IMG/VR virus record: IMGVR_UViG_3300018043_000001
Location: 1-50,412 of that record
Direction: 5' to 3' (one strand)
DNA: 50,412 bases
From: a virus
Shown piece by piece: positions 31,621 through 40,103 of this stretch. The notes beneath the pieces are model-generated. The model was not told where the DNA came from. It did not search any database and saw only the letters and a list, made by a program, of their open reading frames with translations. Both the position numbers and the translations under genes were made by a program. Position 1 is the first letter of the stretch; each line of letters begins with the position of its first letter.

Positions 31621-34600
31621 CTATGGTGCGACTTCATAGAGCAGCTCGGCGTCACACGAGCAGCCGGGGTGGTCTCCGGGCAGGAAATAGGCGTTGTCGG
31701 GGAAGCTGTCGGGGTTCTTCAACGCATCGTCGGTGAAGCTGTGGAACTCGACGCCATCGAGCGCCTCGTGGGGCTCGAACGGATGCACGGTCGTGGCCGT
31801 GTGGTGCCAGACGTAACGCTCGACGTTGGCGCCTCCGACGCCCGCGAGCTTCTGGATCGTGGCGCCCGAGCCGATCTGCGGCACGAACCCGGACATGCCG
31901 CCGCCCGTGCTGGCGTCGATCGTCAGAGCGCTCGATGGAGCCCCACCGGCGACCGAGAGCACGGCGCGCAGCGTGCCCACCGGCACGAGCGCGTCAGGAT
32001 CCAGCTCGGCCGGATCCTCGGAGAGCAGCTGCTGCCCGATCGTGTTGAGCGCATGCTTGAACACGTTCCAAGCGGCGTCGAGCTGCACGGCCAGCGCGTT
32101 GCCCGCCTGGTCGACCGCCTGCTGTGGGATGTCCACGAGCTTGCCGATCAGGCGCAGCGACTGTCTCTGTGCGGCGCCGGTCCAGCGCATGAACTGCTCG
32201 CGCAACGCTGCCCAATCGTCGTTCATGAGCCCCGCGGCGGTGAGCCCCGCGGCTGCCATCGCGTCCTTGCCGAGGATGAACGGAACGTGCTCGTTGCGGC
32301 GCTGGTCGATCTTCGTGCGCACCGTCTCATCCTTGCCGAGCTTCGTGCGCATCTTCGCCCCGGCGCGCTCCATCTGGCGCAACATCGCGGCGTTGGCCGC
32401 GGCCTGCAGGCGGATCCGCAGCTGACGATCGACGTCCATCAGCTGGCGGCTGATCGAAGCGCCTCCAGAAGCGGCTGTGAGCGCCGCTGGCGGCCCCGGC
32501 TTGGGCGGCACGGGGTTCTGTGCGGCGGGCGGCGGACCCGGCTGTGCGGGCGCGGGAGCGCTCACAGGCTTGTCAAGCCCGACGCCGGCATCGGCCTGAG
32601 GGCGCGTGGGCTGCGTCGGGATCAGGCCCTCGCCCATGTCCACGCCGCCGGGCTTGATCCCCGGCACCATCCCCGACACCGTGATCGGCGGCACGACGAG
32701 GGTGGGATCGAAGCGCTGCGCGTACTCCATCAGCAGGTTGAGCGGCAGCGCCCTGATGTCCATGACGCGGCGCATCTCCAGCTCTGAGACGGTCGGCGCA
32801 TCATCTTCGGCAAAGCCCGCCGCCTTGCGGTATGCCTCCGCCGAGATGATCATGTCCTCGTAGGCCTTCTGCGAGTCGGCGGTGCGGTCCGGGTGCGTCA
32901 CCAGCTCAACCGGGTCATACCAGAGCACGCAGCGACGCACCCACTCATCAGGCACGCCGTAGGACTGCAGGTAGGGCCGCAGGAACGCGCCGGTGAGAGC
33001 GTCCACCGCTTCGATCACGGCCGGCTCGACGTGATGACGGAAAACGTCGTCACTCACCTGCCAGGCCGACCAATGGTTGAGGTCGGCGATACCCATGATC
33101 ACTTCCTTGGGCAGATCGAAGCCGGTGGCAATCACGCCGATCAGCTCTTCGCGCGTCTTGGAGGCCTCCGAGTCGAAGCTGGAGGCGAAGTCGATGTGCC
33201 TGATCTTGTCCAGGAACTCGCCGGGGCCGCGAACCACCAGCGGCACGACGGACTCGGCCGTGCCCTCGTTGGTGATCGGCGCCATCATCGCCTTGGTCAA
33301 ATCAGCGATGAAGGTGTCAGCGTCGGGGTCCTGGTCGTCGTTGGGCTCGTTGGCGAAGGTGATCTCGTTGGGGAAGCAGAGCAGGCCGCGCCCTGAGAGG
33401 CGTGAGCGGCCCGTGGCGCGGATGATGCGCCGCAGGATGCAGATGGCCTCGCACTCGTCGAGCATCGCCTTCACGGGGCTGTCAGCGAGCAGGTGATAGC
33501 GAGGATCCGGCGTCCAGATGCGGCTGATCACGCAGGTGTCGGGATCGAGGTCGACCCAGGGAATTACCCCGTTGGGGTTATCTGGCATCTCGCGCAGACG
33601 CCAGCTCGTGTCGGTGACCACCAGCTCGTCGACCGAACGGATGCCCCATTCCTCTTCGCCGGTCTGCTCGTTCTGGCGCCCGAGCAACCAGCCTTCGCCC
33701 GCCACCGACAGGTTGGTGGAGAGATCGCCCATCAGGTGAGCCATCGCCATGCGGCCGTTGCCAAGCTCCTGCAGGCCCAGCTCAGCGAGCCCGGAGAGAT
33801 CCATCGGGACGCCCTCGGCGTGCGCCAGAGGGACCGGCTCGTCGCTCTCAGCGCCCGGCAGGTAGACCGCCGGGAAGAGCTTCATCCGCGCGCAGCAGTG
33901 CGCCAGGAACTTCACGGCGTAACGCAGCTCGGGGACCGATGACCTGTAGGTGTTGCCGGTGAAGTAGACCGTGCCCCGGCGACGCGCCAACCATGTGCGG
34001 TTGGCAACCATCGGACACCAAACCTGGCCGCTGTAGGTCACGCGCTTGACGACGGTGGCGTTCTCCCACTCGCGGCTGGCTGCGTCCAGCGGGTTGACGG
34101 TTGCCTTGTCGCGGATATGCAGTCGCCAGCAGCCTTCATCCTTCAAGTAGATGTGTGGAGTGCGACCAGTCAGGATGCTGGCGAGCGCCAGCGGCTCCAA
34201 GCGGGCTCGAACGGACTGCGTGACGCACACGTTGGCGCCCGTGCGCGCGTCGCGATGGCCGTCGGCATCGACAGACGTCTGAATGAAAAGCTCCAGCTGC
34301 GCCAGCGTCAGTGAGCGCACGAACCCGGTAGCCACCACCTTGTCGGGTGCGGGCGCGATAGCACCCAGCCGCTGTCCGGCATACTTATCGAGCGCGAAGA
34401 CAGCCATATCCTCGTCGGTCCCCTCGCGCCAGGCAGGGTATTGCAAGCCGCGCGTGGTCGGTACCGCAGGCCCGAAGACGGCCGTCAGAGCCGCGCGGAT
34501 ACGCGCTACGTTCTCCGGATAGACGCGCCACGATTGCGTGATGACGACAGCGCCAGACGCCTTGATGGTCCCCTCTGTCCAGAACCACGCAACCAGCTCC

Positions 34601-35214
34601 ACGAACGCATCTGTGTAGACAGCCACGTCTGGCAAGTCGGCACATGGCGCCGCCGTGATGAGGGAGTGCCGAGTGGTCAGCTCATCCGAGCGCGTCAGAG
34701 CGCACACCAAAGTCGCAGCAGGACGCGGACCATGCGCAGGAGCGGAAGGCGGCGGCAAGCCCAGCCGCTTCGCGTGACGCCGCTCGCGCCGAATGTCGAC
34801 ATCCGCCTGCGTGAATGCTTCCCGTCGTGCAACCGTGGGCCACTTGTGGTCGAGGGTCGACAGCGACGAGTGCAAGCGGCCCTGCATCGACAACATAGGG
34901 CGCTCGGAGACATCGAAGACCTTGACGGCCTTGACGGGCTGCCACTCGGACTCTCCTGTCTCCTGGTTGAGCGTCAGCGCCAAGTCGCCCGCCACAACCT
35001 CACCGTACGTCAGCCAACCGCGCGTCGTAAGAATCTCCGTCTCGGGGTCGACGCACCAGGCATCAGACTGCCAACCGGCGCGCAGCGCCTTCTGGCGCTT
35101 GGCCTCGTTGCGGTCCGAGATGTCGATGCGCGTCGCCGCGGCCGTCAGCACACGCAGGCGCGTGGCTTTCGACTTGTTCTTGAACCAGCCGGTTTGAGCT
35201 CTGGTGACGGCCAT
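31621..35214 (-). CDS. Portal-MuF fusion interrupted by an intein
   Basis: ATG 35214 overlaps the DUF1360 stop. Portal residues 1-53 end at ...RAGWQSDAW, the intein follows (368 residues), and the portal resumes with TYRSSVPELRYAVKFLAHCC. Extein total is about 829 residues. Portal features: DELVVTDTSWRLREMP, WVDLDPDTCVISRIW, DLPKEVIMGIADLNHWSAW. The C-terminal part ends PGDHPGCSCDAELLYE, the His-Pro-Gly-Cys-x-Cys signature of the MuF (head morphogenesis) domain, so portal and MuF are one chain. The portal forms the ring through which DNA enters the head. Confidence 0.82.
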   Translation of the reverse strand: MAVTRAQTGWFKNKSKATRLRVLTAAATRIDISDRNEAKRQKALRAGWQSDAWCVDPETEILTTRGWLTYGEVVAGDLALTLNQETGESEWQPVKAVKVFDVSERPMLSMQGRLHSSLSTLDHKWPTVARREAFTQADVDIRRERRHAKRLGLPPPSAPAHGPRPAATLVCALTRSDELTTRHSLITAAPCADLPDVAVYTDAFVELVAWFWTEGTIKASGAVVITQSWRVYPENVARIRAALTAVFGPAVPTTRGLQYPAWREGTDEDMAVFALDKYAGQRLGAIAPAPDKVVATGFVRSLTLAQLELFIQTSVDADGHRDARTGANVCVTQSVRARLEPLALASILTGRTPHIYLKDEGCWRLHIRDKATVNPLDAASREWENATVVKRVTYSGQVWCPMVANRTWLARRRGTVYFTGNTYRSSVPELRYAVKFLAHCCARMKLFPAVYLPGAESDEPVPLAHAEGVPMDLSGLAELGLQELGNGRMAMAHLMGDLSTNLSVAGEGWLLGRQNEQTGEEEWGIRSVDELVVTDTSWRLREMPDNPNGVIPWVDLDPDTCVISRIWTPDPRYHLLADSPVKAMLDECEAICILRRIIRATGRSRLSGRGLLCFPNEITFANEPNDDQDPDADTFIADLTKAMMAPITNEGTAESVVPLVVRGPGEFLDKIRHIDFASSFDSEASKTREELIGVIATGFDLPKEVIMGIADLNHWSAWQVSDDVFRHHVEPAVIEAVDALTGAFLRPYLQSYGVPDEWVRRCVLWYDPVELVTHPDRTADSQKAYEDMIISAEAYRKAAGFAEDDAPTVSELEMRRVMDIRALPLNLLMEYAQRFDPTLVVPPITVSGMVPGIKPGGVDMGEGLIPTQPTRPQADAGVGLDKPVSAPAPAQPGPPPAAQNPVPPKPGPPAALTAASGGASISRQLMDVDRQLRIRLQAAANAAMLRQMERAGAKMRTKLGKDETVRTKIDQRRNEHVPFILGKDAMAAAGLTAAGLMNDDWAALREQFMRWTGAAQRQSLRLIGKLVDIPQQAVDQAGNALAVQLDAAWNVFKHALNTIGQQLLSEDPAELDPDALVPVGTLRAVLSVAGGAPSSALTIDASTGGGMSGFVPQIGSGATIQKLAGVGGANVERYVWHHTATTVHPFEPHEALDGVEFHSFTDDALKNPDSFPDNAYFLPGDHPGCSCDAELLYEVAP
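33952..35055 (-). mobile_element. Intein with LAGLIDADG homing endonuclease in the portal
   Basis: The intein starts at Cys (35055-35053) in WCVDPETEILTTRGW (block A) and ends VYFTGN before Thr (N codon 33954-33952). The middle shows two dodecapeptide-type motifs, ELVAWFWTEG and LELFIQTSVDADGHR, of a LAGLIDADG endonuclease. The penultimate residue is Gly instead of the common His, and block F has VWCP. It should splice itself out to restore the portal. Confidence 0.85.
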
Positions 35215-35540
35215 CAGACACGCTCCGAGATGATGCCGGCGATGGCGCTGAACGCCAGCACGGCAGTGATGACGAGACAGGCGGATGCGGCGAGCGATCC
35301 GAGCAAGACGATCGCTACGGCGATCCAGGGTGAGACGCACCACGGGCAGGTGATGAACTCGGCGAGCTTCGGGCGCGCGACCACAGCGGCGCGCATCCCC
35401 GTCATGTCGCGACGGTCGATGTAGCGGCTGCCCGCCAGCTTCAAGCGCACGGGCGCCGTGATCGTGTCGCTGCCCACGAGTCTCGTGAGCCGGTAGGTCG
35501 CCAGGGCGTCAAGCGCCAGCAGGGTTGGGTCGCTAGTCAT
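35214..35540 (-). CDS. DUF1360-type membrane protein
   Basis: The protein follows the DUF1360 plan: LLALDALATYRLTRLVGSDTI, an Arg-rich mid-segment, then CPWCVSPWIAVAIVLLGSLA with the CPWCxSxW motif and a second TM (LVITAVLAFSAIAGI). DUF1360 proteins are frequent in actinophage genomes near structural genes, function unknown; the Cys pair may be redox-active or metal-binding. 108 residues, start ATG 35540 overlapping the previous stop. Confidence 0.68.
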   Translation of the reverse strand: MTSDPTLLALDALATYRLTRLVGSDTITAPVRLKLAGSRYIDRRDMTGMRAAVVARPKLAEFITCPWCVSPWIAVAIVLLGSLAASACLVITAVLAFSAIAGIISERV

Positions 35541-35877
35541 CTGGCTCCAGGATCGAGAAGTCGACGCTCGGCGCCCAAGCGTGCTGAATGATCACGCCGA
35601 ACGCCTTCTCGGGCGCTCCGGCGATCTGCTTGGTGACCCAGTAGTAGGTGCCCTGCGGCACCGTCGCAGCGTCGTCGTTGGCTGCCAGCTGCAGCGAGCC
35701 GCCCGAGCTGGAGACGAGCAGACCGGCGTCATTGATAATGCCGCGCACAACCTTGGGCTCGATGCTGAGCGCGCCGTTGACGAGCGTCTCGAACAGCTCG
35801 AAGTTGATCCAGCCGTGAGCCGCGTAGCCGTCAGGGCTCTTGAACGTGCCGGTGATCGTGACGTAGGTGAGACTCAT
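35533..35877 (-). CDS. Beta-rich virion-type protein, 114 aa
   Basis: Start ATG 35877 (MSLTYVTITGTFKSPDG), inside the previous stop (ATGA). The sequence alternates strands, HGWINFELFETLVN, then SLQLAANDDAATVPQG, YYWVTKQIAGAPEK, which fits a small Ig-like or bracelet domain as in fibre-base or tail-end proteins that begin ...ITGTF...PDG. It belongs to the surface-protein block and has no membrane segment. Exact role not recognised. Confidence 0.5.
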   Translation of the reverse strand: MSLTYVTITGTFKSPDGYAAHGWINFELFETLVNGALSIEPKVVRGIINDAGLLVSSSGGSLQLAANDDAATVPQGTYYWVTKQIAGAPEKAFGVIIQHAWAPSVDFSILEPDD

Positions 35878-36191
35878 CGTCCTGTCCAGGTGAAGGGCGC
35901 TCCGAGCGCTTTGAGAGGCGAACCGCAGCCACAGCCGCGACCGCGGTTGATCCACGCCGTGCGCCCATCGGCGAGCTTTGCTTCAAGGTGTCCGTGAAGC
36001 GATGAGCGGCTCGCAGGGACGCTGGAGGGCGTCGCCAGGGCGAGGTTGAGGGCAATCTCGATGACGCCTCCAGACGCGGCCCTGTAGGCCAGCAGGCGCT
36101 CATCGGTGACGAACACCCGCAGGCCCTGCGAGATCTCCCCGTCGATGGTCACTTCCGCGGGGAAGATGTCCCGCGTGAGGCGCTCAGCCAA
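35874..36191 (-). CDS. Hypothetical structural-block protein, 105 aa
   Basis: TTG at 36191 overlaps the upstream stop. The sequence has a strand pattern (EVTIDGEISQGLRVFVTDER) and a C-terminal WINRGRGCGCGSPLKALG containing CGCG, which may bind a metal. It is soluble and not recognised. The tight overlaps with neighbours on both sides indicate one transcript of the surface block. Confidence 0.48.
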   Translation of the reverse strand: MAERLTRDIFPAEVTIDGEISQGLRVFVTDERLLAYRAASGGVIEIALNLALATPSSVPASRSSLHGHLEAKLADGRTAWINRGRGCGCGSPLKALGAPFTWTGR

Positions 36192-36558
36192 CTACCTGAA
36201 CCGCCGAGGCGATGGCAGCGGCGCCACCGACCGTGACCTTGAAGAACCACCCGGCGGGCAGCTTGGTCTGCAGCGAACGGCTGAGCGTCGCGTCGCTGGT
36301 CGGGACGATCGTCGCGCCCTGTACGCCGGTGGACGCAGCGCACGCACTGGTCTGGCCGATGGCGATGGCGACGGTGCCGGCGGTGCCGCCGGTGACCGCA
36401 ACGTAGACGTTCGACGGGAAGCCCGTCTGGTCCTGTTGCGCGGTGCCCGAGACGACGGTGAGCGCCGCGGCGGATGCGTTCAGCTGCGATTCGAGCAGCT
36501 CGACGAGCGCGTCGGACTTGTCGAGGTCGGGATTGAGGATGCCTGCGGTGACGGTCAT
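36184..36558 (-). CDS. Small beta-rich protein, 124 aa
   Basis: After a helical opening (DKSDALVELLESQLNASA) the chain alternates Gly/Thr-rich strands (VYVAVTGGTAGTVAIAIG; WFFKVTVGGAAAIASAV). The composition suits a decoration or fibre-accessory domain. Preceded by AGGAG at ATG 36558. No family recognised. Confidence 0.48.
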   Translation of the reverse strand: MTVTAGILNPDLDKSDALVELLESQLNASAAALTVVSGTAQQDQTGFPSNVYVAVTGGTAGTVAIAIGQTSACAASTGVQGATIVPTSDATLSRSLQTKLPAGWFFKVTVGGAAAIASAVQVVG

Positions 36559-36565
36559 GTTTCTC

Positions 36566-37678
36566 CTATGCGGTGATTGGTCCTACGGTGTTGCTGGTCG
36601 CAGACGCCGAGTCCATGTCGATGAACTGTTCGACGACGCACTGCAGGTAGAGCCCGATGTCGGTGCTCTGAGGTTGGTAGGTGTTCGCGCCGGCCCCGGC
36701 GATGTCCGTCCAGGTGACGCCATCCGGCGAGTTTTGCCAGGTGAAGACGTATGACTCCGCGAAGCCCATGTGCGCCCACATGCCGTCCGTGACGTTGCAG
36801 GGCTCAGCGTCAGCGACGCTCAGCGAAGGCGCGGTGAGCACGGGCGCGATGAGGTTGACCGGCAGCGTGGGAACAGGGCCGACGCTGTTGCTCAGCGCGC
36901 TCGTGGACTGCCCCAACACCGTCTGCGTGACCACACAGCGCAGATAGAGCGCCCCGTCGCTCTCCTGTACCAGGTAGCCGCTGACGGTCGCCGAGGGGAT
37001 GTCCGTCCACGTCCCCTCGTCCGGGGAGTTCTGCCACTGGAAGCTGTAGGAGACCGGCGCCGGGGTCCACTGCCAGTCACCGACCGTCACCGCGGCGAGC
37101 GAGCCGCTCAGCATGGCGGCGACCGGCGGCGAGACGTTGACCGGCTCGGTGCTGAGCACCGTCTCCAGCGTGCCCTGCGTGACCGTGAGCATCGTGCCGT
37201 CGCTGGTCGTGATCTGAGCGCAGTGAATGCCATCCTCGGCAGCCAGCAGCAGGTAGGGCGCGCCAGGGCCGGGCTGGCCCAGCGGGTATTGGAAGCTGTA
37301 CTGGCAGGCGATCCCTCCAGGCGCGGCGGACGAGCCCATGCCGTTGCACGGGCCGACGATGCGCACGCGCAGCCCGTTGGGCAACAGCGGCCCCCAGGTG
37401 GTGCTGGGCTGGCTCGTGATCGTGCCGGTGCTCGTGTCCGTGCCGGCGGGCACCGTGATCTCTTCGAGCGTTGACCAGGAGCCGTCTGGCATCAGCTGCT
37501 CGACCACCAGATAGGTGTCGGCGCTCGGCCCCTGACCGGGGTTCAGCGAGATCGCCATAGACGAGCTGAGCAGCAGTGTGTAGAGCTGCAGGCCCTCGAT
37601 GATCAGGATGTCGTCGTCGACCAGCGACCCCCATTGAGTGTTGACGGAGCCGTCGATGTACGGGACGGAAAAGCTCAT
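36566..37678 (-). CDS. Protein with two Ig-like domains, 370 aa
   Basis: Residues about 190-275 and 285-370 are two related Ig-like domains, each with a YSFQWQNSPDEGTWTDI or YVFTWQNSPDGVTWTDI core and a closing LRCVV or LQCVV strand, the pattern of bacterial Ig-like modules on phage surface proteins. The first 180 residues are strand-rich (LYTLLLSSSMAISLN; DTYLVVEQLMPDGSW) with a base-plate-like composition. Likely a virion adhesin or decoration protein that weakly binds cell-surface sugars. ATGA overlap with 37675-38025. Confidence 0.6.
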   Translation of the reverse strand: MSFSVPYIDGSVNTQWGSLVDDDILIIEGLQLYTLLLSSSMAISLNPGQGPSADTYLVVEQLMPDGSWSTLEEITVPAGTDTSTGTITSQPSTTWGPLLPNGLRVRIVGPCNGMGSSAAPGGIACQYSFQYPLGQPGPGAPYLLLAAEDGIHCAQITTSDGTMLTVTQGTLETVLSTEPVNVSPPVAAMLSGSLAAVTVGDWQWTPAPVSYSFQWQNSPDEGTWTDIPSATVSGYLVQESDGALYLRCVVTQTVLGQSTSALSNSVGPVPTLPVNLIAPVLTAPSLSVADAEPCNVTDGMWAHMGFAESYVFTWQNSPDGVTWTDIAGAGANTYQPQSTDIGLYLQCVVEQFIDMDSASATSNTVGPITA

Positions 37679-38025
37679 GCCTCTGGGAAGCTCCTATAGG
37701 CGCGGAAGGAATAATCGGGAGTGGCGGCCAGGGGGTTGCCCACGGAGTCCGTACCGCGGCCCCTGTAGCGCCACAGGCCCGCCTGGTTGATCTGCACGCT
37801 ACAGGTGAACAGCCCCGAGGCGACGCTCGTGACGTTCGGCGTGCTGAGCAGCTGCGCGATCGTCGAGGGCGGGTAGAGGTCCAGCCACACGCCGGCTGGC
37901 GCGACGCCGATACCGGCGGGCAGGCCGTTGCCCGCCTCGAAGGCTGCCTGCTCGGCGCTCGTGAGCGGACGGGTGACCAGGCAGAACGTGATCACCACGA
38001 GTGATCCAACCGGGTATGTGTTCAC
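37675..38025 (-). CDS. Small Ig-like virion protein, 116 aa
   Basis: Start MNTYPVGSLVVITFCLV, then VWLDLYPPSTIAQLL and closing LFTCSVQINQAGLWRYRGRG. The opening NTYPVGSLV...T, a Pro-rich middle and the closing GLWRYR resemble the single Ig-like domain protein common in the head and tail clusters of actinophages. Soluble, 116 residues. ATGA and GTGA type overlaps tie it to 36566 and 38022 genes. Confidence 0.55.
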   Translation of the reverse strand: MNTYPVGSLVVITFCLVTRPLTSAEQAAFEAGNGLPAGIGVAPAGVWLDLYPPSTIAQLLSTPNVTSVASGLFTCSVQINQAGLWRYRGRGTDSVGNPLAATPDYSFRAYRSFPEA

Positions 38026-38207
38026 GCCTCCACCTCCATGCCGTAGCCCACGTAGCGGGCCTTCTCGATGCCATAGCCGGTGGTTTGCGCAACGTCGCTG
38101 CCGTAGCCCACGAGCACCGGCGCCTCGAACGCGCAGCCGCTGGACGGCAGGTCCATATCGGAGCCCAGGATCACCGTGGGACCGGCGCGCAGCAGTCCCA
38201 GCCTCAT
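38022..38207 (-). CDS. Hypothetical 61-aa protein
   Basis: The short sequence begins MRLGLLRAGPTVILGSDMD and carries repeats of Gly-Tyr-Gly (LVGYGSDVA, TGYGIEKA, VGYGMEVEA), which form three imperfect short repeats. It overlaps both neighbours. No family recognised; may be a small tail or adhesin linker. Confidence 0.45.
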   Translation of the reverse strand: MRLGLLRAGPTVILGSDMDLPSSGCAFEAPVLVGYGSDVAQTTGYGIEKARYVGYGMEVEA

Positions 38208-40102
38208 CGCGGCCAGAGCTGCCCGTCAGCCGGGATCGGCGTCGGTGTGCCCGCGGTCATGATCGGCACCTTGACCGTGCGCGTCGCGATCGGCTCCTGC
38301 CAGGCTGGAAGTGGCGCGGTGTACGCCGTGCCGTTCGGCCCCTGGATCGCCGGCGTGGTGACCGACACGCTGCCGTAGACGTTCGTGGCGGTGACCACGC
38401 ACTGCACATAGCCTGGGTAGTCCTCATCGAGCACGGTGAAGGTCGACTCGGAACCCGCGCCATCGACCCACGTCAGGCCGTCTGCGCTCGTCTGCCAGTC
38501 GTAGGTGAAGGTTGGGTCATTGACCCAGGTGCCGACCTCACAGGTGAGCACAAGGCTGGGGACGAGCGTGCCGGTGATGCTCGGCGCCACGTCGCACACG
38601 GGCACCGGCAGGCCGTAGTGCAGGATCAGCTGCGGCGTGGTGGCGCCGCCGATGCCCGCGTAGTGCTTCATCACGATACCGTCGGGGTTGCCCAGGCACC
38701 AGATGCCGTAGTTGGGCGTCCCGTCCAGCCACGCCTGCACGAGCGCCGTCACAGGGACGTAACAGTTACCGGGATAGGCGGGCGCCTCATAGTCGACGCT
38801 CGGGCCGACCTGCGAGGGCATCGTGTTCCAGGTCACCGTGTTGGCGGCCCACTCGGCCCCGGCCAGCGTGAACATCACAGGCTCAGCCGCACCGTACCAT
38901 GAAGGGTCACAGGCGTAGAGCACCAGCGTCGCGACGAGCAGGCTCAAACCGATCGGCGCGGGTGGAAGCGTGAAGCCGAGCAGCGTACGGAACACGCAGC
39001 CCGTGTCGCCCATCCCGACGCCCCAGTTGTCATAGTTGGCCCACGTCTGACAGCCGTAGCACATCGCGCAGCTGGTCGCGTTCAACATCTGCGAGACGGT
39101 GGTGACGACCGTGACCGAAGCTGTGAAGGGCGTACCGGTGGCAACGTCCGTGACCGTCAGCTCGTCGGTCCCCACAGGCGCGCCCACGGTGAGCGTGAAC
39201 GCCGCCACGCCTCCGTCCCACGGCGCGAACGTGTACTCGCCAGATGAGAAGATCCCGAGGTTGGCACTGTCGCTTGCCCACACGTCAGCGGCGTTGCTCG
39301 ACAGTGAGATCGTGCCGTCATAGCTCGTGCTGGCCGCCATGACCAACACCGCGATCTCGCTACCGGGAGCAACCTCCGTGCCGTCGGCCGACGTCGCGAT
39401 CGTGAACGTGGGCGTGAACGCGGATGCCGCGGTATACAGCGCCTCGATCTGCGCTCCCGTGAGCACGATGCCGTTGAAGAGCGCAGCCTCCTGCACGCGG
39501 CCGGTCCAACACACGATGGAGCTGTTGCTTGCAGGCGCCACATCCCAGCGAGCCTCCGCGCCATGAGCCGAGTAGCTCCACGGCGTGCCCGTGCCGAACT
39601 GGCCGGCCACCATCGCACCATCGACGTAGAGGGTGGCGTAGCCGACTGCCCAGACCGCCGCGTAGAAGTGCGTGGAGCCCGCGGTGATCAGCCCCGCGGC
39701 GCTGGTGAGCGTAACCGTCTCGCTGCCGTTGTAGAACTGGAAGGTGACCGAGCCATCGGCGTTGACGTACAGGTCGCTGGTGGTGTTCACGCTCGGCCCG
39801 TTGCCCACCGTTGTCACGGTGAACAACTGCTGCGAGTTATCGAGCGCGTCGAGCGTCGCCCATGCCATAGCGGTGCCGGTGGTGTCGTCGCTATAGCCGG
39901 GCGACTCCACGCAGCCGCCGGTGAAGTGCGTGCTGGACGCCTCATCGCCGGAGAGCAGGCCCATCTGCGCGAGCGTGTAGGAGCCCGTGTAAACCCCATT
40001 GGAGCCATTCCCCGACGAATCCACCGCAACGCTGCCGCTGGTGTCGTCCAGGCGGTAGTAGAAAGTCGGGGAGAGCGCTTCTACGTCAGCGGCGTAGCTC
40101 AC
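38204..40102 (-). CDS. Multi-domain surface protein: LamG, Ig-like, DNRLRE-like
   Basis: Domains in order: LamG-type sandwich (about 1-230: FYYRLDDTSGSVAVDSSGNG, HFYAAVWAVGYATLYVDGAM, RVQEAALFNGIVLTGAQIEALY), an Ig-like domain (240-335: AVLVMAASTSYDGTISLSS), a DNRLRE-like sandwich (about 340-510: FRTLLGFTLPP, AEWAANTVTWNTMPS, VTALVQAWLDGTPNYGIWCL) and a last Ig-like domain (515-600: LTCEVGTWVNDPTFTYDWQT). All are binding modules of secreted bacterial proteins. Cys-rich parts may form disulfides. It is probably a surface or tail adhesin. GTG at 40102. Confidence 0.68.
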   Translation of the reverse strand: MSYAADVEALSPTFYYRLDDTSGSVAVDSSGNGSNGVYTGSYTLAQMGLLSGDEASSTHFTGGCVESPGYSDDTTGTAMAWATLDALDNSQQLFTVTTVGNGPSVNTTSDLYVNADGSVTFQFYNGSETVTLTSAAGLITAGSTHFYAAVWAVGYATLYVDGAMVAGQFGTGTPWSYSAHGAEARWDVAPASNSSIVCWTGRVQEAALFNGIVLTGAQIEALYTAASAFTPTFTIATSADGTEVAPGSEIAVLVMAASTSYDGTISLSSNAADVWASDSANLGIFSSGEYTFAPWDGGVAAFTLTVGAPVGTDELTVTDVATGTPFTASVTVVTTVSQMLNATSCAMCYGCQTWANYDNWGVGMGDTGCVFRTLLGFTLPPAPIGLSLLVATLVLYACDPSWYGAAEPVMFTLAGAEWAANTVTWNTMPSQVGPSVDYEAPAYPGNCYVPVTALVQAWLDGTPNYGIWCLGNPDGIVMKHYAGIGGATTPQLILHYGLPVPVCDVAPSITGTLVPSLVLTCEVGTWVNDPTFTYDWQTSADGLTWVDGAGSESTFTVLDEDYPGYVQCVVTATNVYGSVSVTTPAIQGPNGTAYTAPLPAWQEPIATRTVKVPIMTAGTPTPIPADGQLWPR

Positions 40103-40103
40103 G

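Noticed and set aside
36810-37070. Minus-strand Arg/Gly-rich frame within the Ig-like gene
   Set aside because: Out-of-frame shadow with no start signal; the Ig-like frame explains the region.
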